Shown piece by piece: positions 58,447-64,000 of a stretch of DNA of 64,000 nt. A model generated the notes under the pieces. The model made no database searches. It worked only from the letters and a program-made list of their open reading frames with translations, and was not told the origin of the DNA. The stretch lies in contig MU626287.1 of assembly GCA_025603075.1 (NCBI GenBank), positions 62,001-126,000 of the forward strand, written 5' to 3'. How positions within the stretch are numbered: the stretch's first letter is position 1; the number at the start of each line of letters is the position of its first letter. This DNA is from Neoconidiobolus thromboides FSU 785 (Eukaryota; Entomophthoromycota; Entomophthoromycetes; Entomophthorales; Neoconidiobolaceae). A program made the position numbers and the translations under genes.

Positions 58447-58776
58447 TTTTTATTTTAAAAACATTATTTTAATACTCTTCTATTTTTATTGTTTGTTGCT
58501 TATTTTAAATTATAGTTTGTAATTATAAATCAGAGACAAATAAAGATAACTATATGGTATATATTTAAAATTTAGTTTTTTATATTATTGAATAATCAAA
58601 AATTAGATTATTATAAAATAAAATAATCGCTAAAATGGTGGGAAAATAAAATTCGCGTTCAACTACTCTATATTACATTATATTATACAATGATAGCTGT
58701 CTTTTGCATTACATTTATGCATTAAGTAACACAAAATTTAAAGTTAAAAAAGAGTTAAGTGAACTTTTTAAATAGA
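58447..58776. other. Spacer, promoter of NTAQ1
   Basis: AT-rich gap between two co-oriented genes; nothing recognised. Confidence 0.6.
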
Positions 58777-59801
58777 ATGGATGAAAAAATACGACAAAAT
58801 ATAGAAGCGCAGTATGAATACTTTCACTATTCCAAAAACTATTGTGAAGAAAATATATACCAATTAATCCGAAGTCTAAAGCACTATTTTGAGCAGGACT
58901 CATTTTTTAATCAACTGACCCCCTTTTTTTATCCTACATTTGTCATCAATCCTTGGAATAAGGTATAATTGAATTGTTTGATTAATTTGAAATTGGTTTT
59001 AATTTTTAGTGTAACAACGTTTATATTAATATCCAAATATTTCACTAGGTCCCCATATGGAAACAAAAGTTAGCAGCTGAACCAAATTTACCAATAATCT
59101 GGGTAAAGTATCACATTTAAGTTAATTATAGAGATATTTCAAAGGTATATTAAACGGTTCTTTTAACACTACAGGATTATCATGTAATATTAATACTTAT
59201 ATTAGAGAATGAAGAAGAGTAAGGATTATATTATTGAATACTGAAAACTAGTCTAAGATCAATTTTAGGAGATATAGTTACATTTTGGATTTCGATACAA
59301 CATTACCTTTTATTACCAGTTTTAATGAGTATTTCAACGCTTGCTTTCATGCTTTTAAAACAGAAAGCTTCGAGTTAAAAAGGTATATTTATTGTATGAC
59401 TTTTTTTGTATTTTTTAATTCATAAATCAGATTCTATAGAGTTATAAACGAAACAAATTTTCTGAATTATTTTGCAAGCGATCGAAGTCATATGGTAGGG
59501 CTTGTTAACGATAATGATGAATACTAAATAACATGATCTTTAGATTTTTAACGACGAGTATATCGTTAAGCCGCCAAGCTACGAACCTATCACTAATCAA
59601 GGTAATAATTATTTGTTTTTTGTTATCAAGTTAGAATAATGGTTTTTCTTTTTAGAATATACTAATAATTTAAATTATTATACGCAATTCAATGAAGAAG
59701 ATCTACATAACGTAGAAATGAATAATGGAAGCTCTTTAATTCATTTTAAATTTGGATTAATCTTTGATGAAGCTTTGTTTGCCAATTTGAGTTTTCATTA
59801 A
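58777..59801 (+). CDS. NTAQ1: Protein N-terminal glutamine amidohydrolase
   Basis: Seven exons (58777-58962, 59049-59102, 59175-59218, 59269-59382, 59431-59494, 59544-59601, 59656-59801) give 221 residues. The enzyme converts an N-terminal Gln to Glu, feeding the Arg/N-degron pathway. The catalytic triad is visible: Cys23 in NYCEEN, His83 in WDYHV and an Asp in YILDFDTTLPF (102-104). Other family blocks are VPIWKQKL, FASDRSHM and YEPITNQ. Length is close to the ~205 of animal NTAQ1. The ATG at 58777 is preferred because no ATG lies upstream in frame. Confidence 0.93.
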
Positions 59802-60407
59802 ATAAAATAAACTAATAGATTACGTTGTAATTCTTTAATTGCAAAATTATTAACACTTTAAGTAATAAATTCAGTGTTATCTAATCCTCTTCTTAATATA
59901 TTAGTTAATATTTTAAGTAAGAATTTATTTATACTTTGTTTAATATTATCTTAATTAAAGTTGAAAGTGTTTTATTTAATTTTATGCATTTCGTTTAATT
60001 TATGAAATAGTTTCCACTATTTTAAGATTATTGTTTCACTTTATGTAGATGAAATAACCTTATTAAACTTTACATTTTTACTTTCATCTTATCATAACTA
60101 AATATTCAATAGTATTAAAACTATAAAATAATATTTTTAGAGTTTATGATGAGTTTATTATGAATAAGTAAATGTCTTGACAATGGTGAGTTGTGATAGA
60201 GATGATGAGTATTGTGAAAGCTCAAGGTAATAGAAAATGATGAGCATTGTAGGTTGTAGGAAAGAGTTTGTAATTAAAGTATTTTGGATTACAAAGTAGA
60301 GGGGATCGTAGTTAAGAGTACTTAGGTTTAGGTAGAAGAGATCATGTTTAAGGTGTTTTAGGTTATGAAGTAGATTTTACCATATTTAAAAACTGTAAAT
60401 TCGAAAT
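59802..60407. other. Convergent 3' region, nothing recognised
   Basis: The part at ~60140-60390 is unusually G-rich on the plus strand for this window (GATGAG, TAGAGGGGATCG), which may simply be the 3' UTR of the minus-strand gene that follows. Confidence 0.45.
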
Positions 60408-61310
60408 TCAAGGTGTTAAACGATTGGTAAAGATAGGGAAAGGGAGTGCTTTTGGATCAGGTGCACGTCGGAAAGTGGGGCCTGCATATGGCACATTTTG
60501 AATAGGCTTTGGTTTCGATATAGCCATATTTGGAGTTGGGATCATCAAATTCATCAATAAATGAGAAGCCATGTCAAGGTCTTGTTCGAATTTCGAAGGA
60601 CTTACATTCGAGTTGGAATCTTCAAAATCTGCTTTCGCTTTATCAGTCTTTGGATAGGCCTGTGAATCAGAATGATAATCTAAGTTAAGATCAACAACTG
60701 GAGATAATGAACTAGTCAAATTAGTTCTTGGTTTACCCAATACTAATGCATCTAATAATAAATTAGAGCTAGATTCTTTGGTTACTCTCTTCTGAATTTG
60801 TATACTTCCAGGAACTAATTCTGGAGCTTTCGATGAAGGAGCAGTTTTCCTACGATGAACTTTCGAATTGTTTTGGTTCTTATTATCTTTCTGATTTGGA
60901 TTGTTGGCTTTGTTTCTATGTCTATTAGTAGAAACAAGTAGATTTGATTGCGTTGCTGATGGCGTACTTAAAGAGTTACGTCTTTGCTCAAGTTTGAATC
61001 CTTTATTTACTAAAGGATTATTTTTGTTGTCGATTGAATTGACTTTGATTTGTGGAACTGGGGATGGCAAAGATCTATGCTTTTGATTAACAGGTTTTCC
61101 TTTTAGCTTGATAGCTGGGCCATTAGGCTGCCTTATTCTCTCTTTCTGATTAGGGTGTTGAGAATGGGAAGATTTAATGTTAGCTGGGCCGGAGTTAAAG
61201 CCACTGTTAAAATTAGTTTTGGATTTGAGAGCCATTGTTGATACGTTTATGTCTTGTAAAAAATTTGAGTTGTAATTGATAGTTAAAGTCGCTTTAAAAT
61301 TTTTAATCAT
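60408..61310 (-). CDS. Edc1/PNRC-motif decapping-activator-like protein
   Basis: Intronless, 300 residues (a second ATG at residue 26, MALKSK, may be the real start). Largely disordered, rich in Asn, Ser, Pro, Lys and Gln. Near the C-terminus lies YAGPTFRRAPDPKALPFP, which matches the short Pro-rich activator motif (YAGxxFxxSPxPxxLPxP) of Edc1/Edc2 and PNRC2. In those proteins it docks on the EVH1 domain of Dcp1 and stimulates Dcp2 decapping. The preceding region SSSNLLLDALVLGKPR could be a second short linear motif. The role in mRNA decay rests on this motif only. It lies in the same window as a TTP-type CCCH protein that would feed the same pathway, although 23 kb away. Confidence 0.75.
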   Translation of the reverse strand: MIKNFKATLTINYNSNFLQDINVSTMALKSKTNFNSGFNSGPANIKSSHSQHPNQKERIRQPNGPAIKLKGKPVNQKHRSLPSPVPQIKVNSIDNKNNPLVNKGFKLEQRRNSLSTPSATQSNLLVSTNRHRNKANNPNQKDNKNQNNSKVHRRKTAPSSKAPELVPGSIQIQKRVTKESSSNLLLDALVLGKPRTNLTSSLSPVVDLNLDYHSDSQAYPKTDKAKADFEDSNSNVSPSKFEQDLDMASHLLMNLMIPTPNMAISKPKPIQNVPYAGPTFRRAPDPKALPFPIFTNRLTP

Positions 61311-63406
61311 AAGAAACTTGATCTTATTTAAGGGCCAATATATACTAAGCGCGATTGAAGTGATTATAACCTTAAGGGAGTTACTTGAGAGAGCTTAGGA
61401 CTGTGCAGTTAAATAATTTTAATCAAAGAATATCTTTGTTATAAAAAGGTTCACCAATAGTAATATAAACAAAAGAGAACGAGAGGTTAATGTATTTAAT
61501 TATATTACGAATATAAATAAAGGTGAATTAAAAAAGAAACTAAATAAAACACGAACTTGGAAAATTAAAAATTTACAGATAAACAAAAGAAATAAATTTT
61601 TCCATAAGGCTGATTTTCTTTTTTATACGTTTGTTAACTACCTATTAAATGGTGGTTGATCACCCTATCATTGGCTTAACTAAGTTAATGTTCCTATACC
61701 CATCTAATAAAAACGGAAATATATGATTATGGCTAATTTTGATTGGACAAGGGTCAAATAAGCACTTTATAAGCACACCACCCCCTATCCCCACTTGATT
61801 GGTGATGAAATATGCTATAAAAATCAATTACCTTAAGCTTAAGCCATAAATTAAACAATTGGCCAAATAATTAGGCCTAGGTATCCAATCAATAGAGTCA
61901 AAACTAGGCAATTAATTAAAGTATTATAATTGATATATTTATTTTCTAAAAACAACACTCACCTCATGTCATACGTTATTTTACTATTTACTCTAAAAGC
62001 TAAAGTGAAGTTAAATAATAACCAAAAGCTGTTAGAGTGACCCTTTTACATTATAATATTTTTTAAGATGGGGTGCTTTTTTATATTTTGTTAATATTGG
62101 TTTAAGGGTTTAAAAATTAGTGTAAAACAAGGAAATCTTCTCAAACTAAAACAAATTAAGTTAGATGAAACAGCTAATTTGACTTTAATGGTTGGTTACC
62201 TTGTATAGGGGCCTTAGTAGAAATTGTCTACAAATAGCTTTTTTTCACTTCGCTTTCATGACTCGAAATGAATGTTTTCATATGCTGTGGCATTATGATT
62301 TAAATTTTATAGGCTGATTAATTTAATTGTTACTATAAAAAATGACTTATGCCATAGTTAATTAAAGCTCAAAGAACCCGCTTTTATTATCCAAATTATA
62401 AAGTTTTATATAAATGAATTTCATAGTTAAATAAGAGTAAACAATTATAATATAAAATGTATCTTAAATTATAAAATGATCGAAACTGATAAAAAATAAC
62501 AATTTTTTAATAAATTTTAATTAAAACTATTCAGGCTAAAACTATTGATATTACAGTTTAAAACATGTGAACTATTAAATAGAATTTAAATAAGCCTCAA
62601 AAAGTAGTAATAGGGACGAAATTGCATTATAGTGATCTCTTTAAAGCAGGAATTAGCTCCGAATTTGCATTTTTTGAAAATTTAATAAAACAGCGTCTAG
62701 ATACATCATTTAATATATTTAGTAACTTATTTTATCGTTTATATTATGATATTTGAAACTACTTACCTCTGTATAAATAGATAATTGCTTTGTAACTATA
62801 TGTCTATTTATAAAGAGCTTTTAAGATATATAGCTTTAGGTTTAATTTATGAATTTGGTCAAAGTCAAGTTGAACTAAACTCTAATTATAAACCAAATAC
62901 ACAATAAACAGTGTAATATACAATTTTTAATAAAGGTACTGAAAAAAGTGCGAATAGGTACTTTTTTAACACAGTTCAAAACGGCTTGTTAGATCCTTTT
63001 TTAGAACTGAAGAAATGCTATTACTCGACAAAAGATGTTCTTGAATTCCAATATGGTATTGTAATATATATAATAAAGCTAGTTTTATATGATAAGTTTA
63101 TTTTATATCAAAGTCTTTACTCCGCATTATGTTAGTACTGAAAATAATATTGTGAATTTAAATAGTTAGAGTTTGATTAGAGTCATAATCATTCGATGAA
63201 AATAAGATTAATGTTTAATCAAGTTGCTTATGGATACGAATGGAAGGAGTATAATATTGAATTAAAAAGAGGATGAAGAGTCAACATAGTCACAAGTGTG
63301 GGTAGCCACGTGCTGCATAACAATTATCCAGCTACCCCTGAAAAGAGATTAGATAGCACAATTGACATCTATCATAGATATCCATTGTAGTTAAAGATCC
63401 TAATAC
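61311..63406. other. Gene-poor right flank
   Basis: No gene recognised. A small hairpin-capable, GC-richer spot occurs at about 63292-63345 (GGGTAGC...GCTACCC). Confidence 0.5.
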
Positions 63407-63505
63407 ACATGGGGTGTTTTTTTTTACTTCATTCCTTTTTCCATCTTTTAAGTGCTATTTTGGTAGAAAAATTGTAAGATTCTTAAATACAAAAACACAA
63501 CCACA
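63407..63505 (-). repeat. MITE copy 23
   Basis: Reverse orientation: ACATGGGGTGTTTTTTTTTAC ... AAATACAAAAACACAACCAC. It abuts a decayed coding fragment on its right. Confidence 0.85.
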
Positions 63506-63507
63506 GA

Positions 63508-63960
63508 TCATTCCATTCCTCATCACATCCAATATGTCTACGGCATTTTTATGCTTAACACTAATATTACGTATAATATCAATTAGGCAATCAACTATTT
63601 GTAAATCGCTATATTTTAATGAATAAATTTTCAATTTTTTATTGAGCTCCCTTATTTTTTCAATATTAATCAACTCACATATGAGTATTGTAATAATGCC
63701 ATCTATATGGGTATATAATCCAATTTCGCCAGTGTTAGTAGAAGACACTATAAGTGAAATGCTTTTCGATTTGCTATTTCAAAGGATATTTTTTTTAAAT
63801 CTTTTAGTAATAATTGAATCAACCGTTATGTTACCATAAACATGTAGTACCTCTTTGTTAGTATATTTTACTAATCAAAACGATTCCTTGAAACACTGTA
63901 AAAAAGCTAAAAGATCGTCAAAACCAGTCATGTATTTAATGATATTAGTTGTTATTTAAT
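63508..63960 (-). pseudogene. Decayed coding fragment, unrecognised
   Basis: Reading right to left, one frame gives an amino-acid sequence of coding character (FDDLLAFLQCFKESF, NITVDSIITKRFKKNIL, TNTGEIGLYTHIDGIITIL, KYSDLQIVDCLIDIIRNISV) broken by at least two TGA stops. It runs directly into the MITE at its 3' side. The family is not identified. It may continue beyond the right edge of the window. Confidence 0.4.
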
Positions 63961-64000
63961 CAAATAAATTGTTGAATAAGTATTTAGATGATAAATTTAT

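Noticed and set aside
1-64000. tRNA, rRNA and CRISPR-like features
   Set aside because: I looked for T-arm-like GGTTCGAATCC motifs, rRNA-like blocks and regularly spaced direct repeats and found none convincing.

Overview
The window is strongly AT-rich nuclear DNA of a eukaryote, most likely a fungus. Most intracellular genes carry several very small introns (about 44-80 nt, GT...AG, usually ending in TTTAG, TATAG or ATTAG). Fungal signs are a class III GH18 chitinase with a C-terminal Cys-rich chitin-binding-like tail, an Enp2-type NOL10, a 221-residue Pis1-like enzyme, an Edc1-type decapping motif and long Asn-rich secreted proteins. Genes kept in animals and early-diverging fungi (Siva-like, NTAQ1, TMEM234) together with a lineage-specific F-box family suggest an early-diverging fungus, possibly of the Conidiobolus/Entomophthoromycotina type. 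That placement is inference. TAA, TAG and TGA all act as stops.

Layout. 1-10.5 kb: a Pro/Tyr-rich protein gene, a secreted repeat protein and a secreted Kunitz-like Cys protein, in gene-poor DNA full of a small inverted-repeat element. 10.5-18.4 kb: two adjacent thioredoxin-fold genes (a small CKYS paralogue and a 16-exon transmembrane protein disulfide isomerase), SYF2 and, converging on it, a type I DnaJ. 20.4-26.3 kb: three neighbouring intronless secreted-protein genes (5'-nucleotidase-like, chitinase, a large Asn-rich wall-type protein). 27.5-33.6 kb: NOL10/ENP2, a small unknown gene, and intronless eEF2. 37.2 kb: a TTP-type tandem CCCH zinc-finger gene in a gene desert. 41.6-43 kb: a decayed F-box pseudogene; its two intact relatives lie at 51.3-55.2 kb. 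44-50 kb: a compact cluster of a possible small membrane protein, a 721-residue unrecognised protein, TMEM234, an RNF5/RMA1-type membrane RING ligase and a Siva-like zinc protein. 57.5-61.3 kb: phosphatidylinositol synthase, N-terminal glutamine amidohydrolase and an Edc1/PNRC-motif protein. The right edge holds a decayed coding fragment cut by a transposon.

The most striking non-genic feature is a family of about 23 copies of a ~105-bp MITE with TATGGGGATG/CATCCCCATA ends. It occurs in both orientations, always outside the exons I could trace, and is absent from the gene-dense 20-35 kb and 44-53 kb blocks. The most striking genic features are micro-exons of 4, 14 and 15 nt in the PDI and DnaJ genes, a fungal Kunitz-like protein, and a PDI-fold paralogue that has lost one active-site cysteine.

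Exon structures were read by eye. They were accepted where splice signals, reading phase and family conservation agreed, and the exon sums are all divisible by three. No transcript evidence or database search was available.
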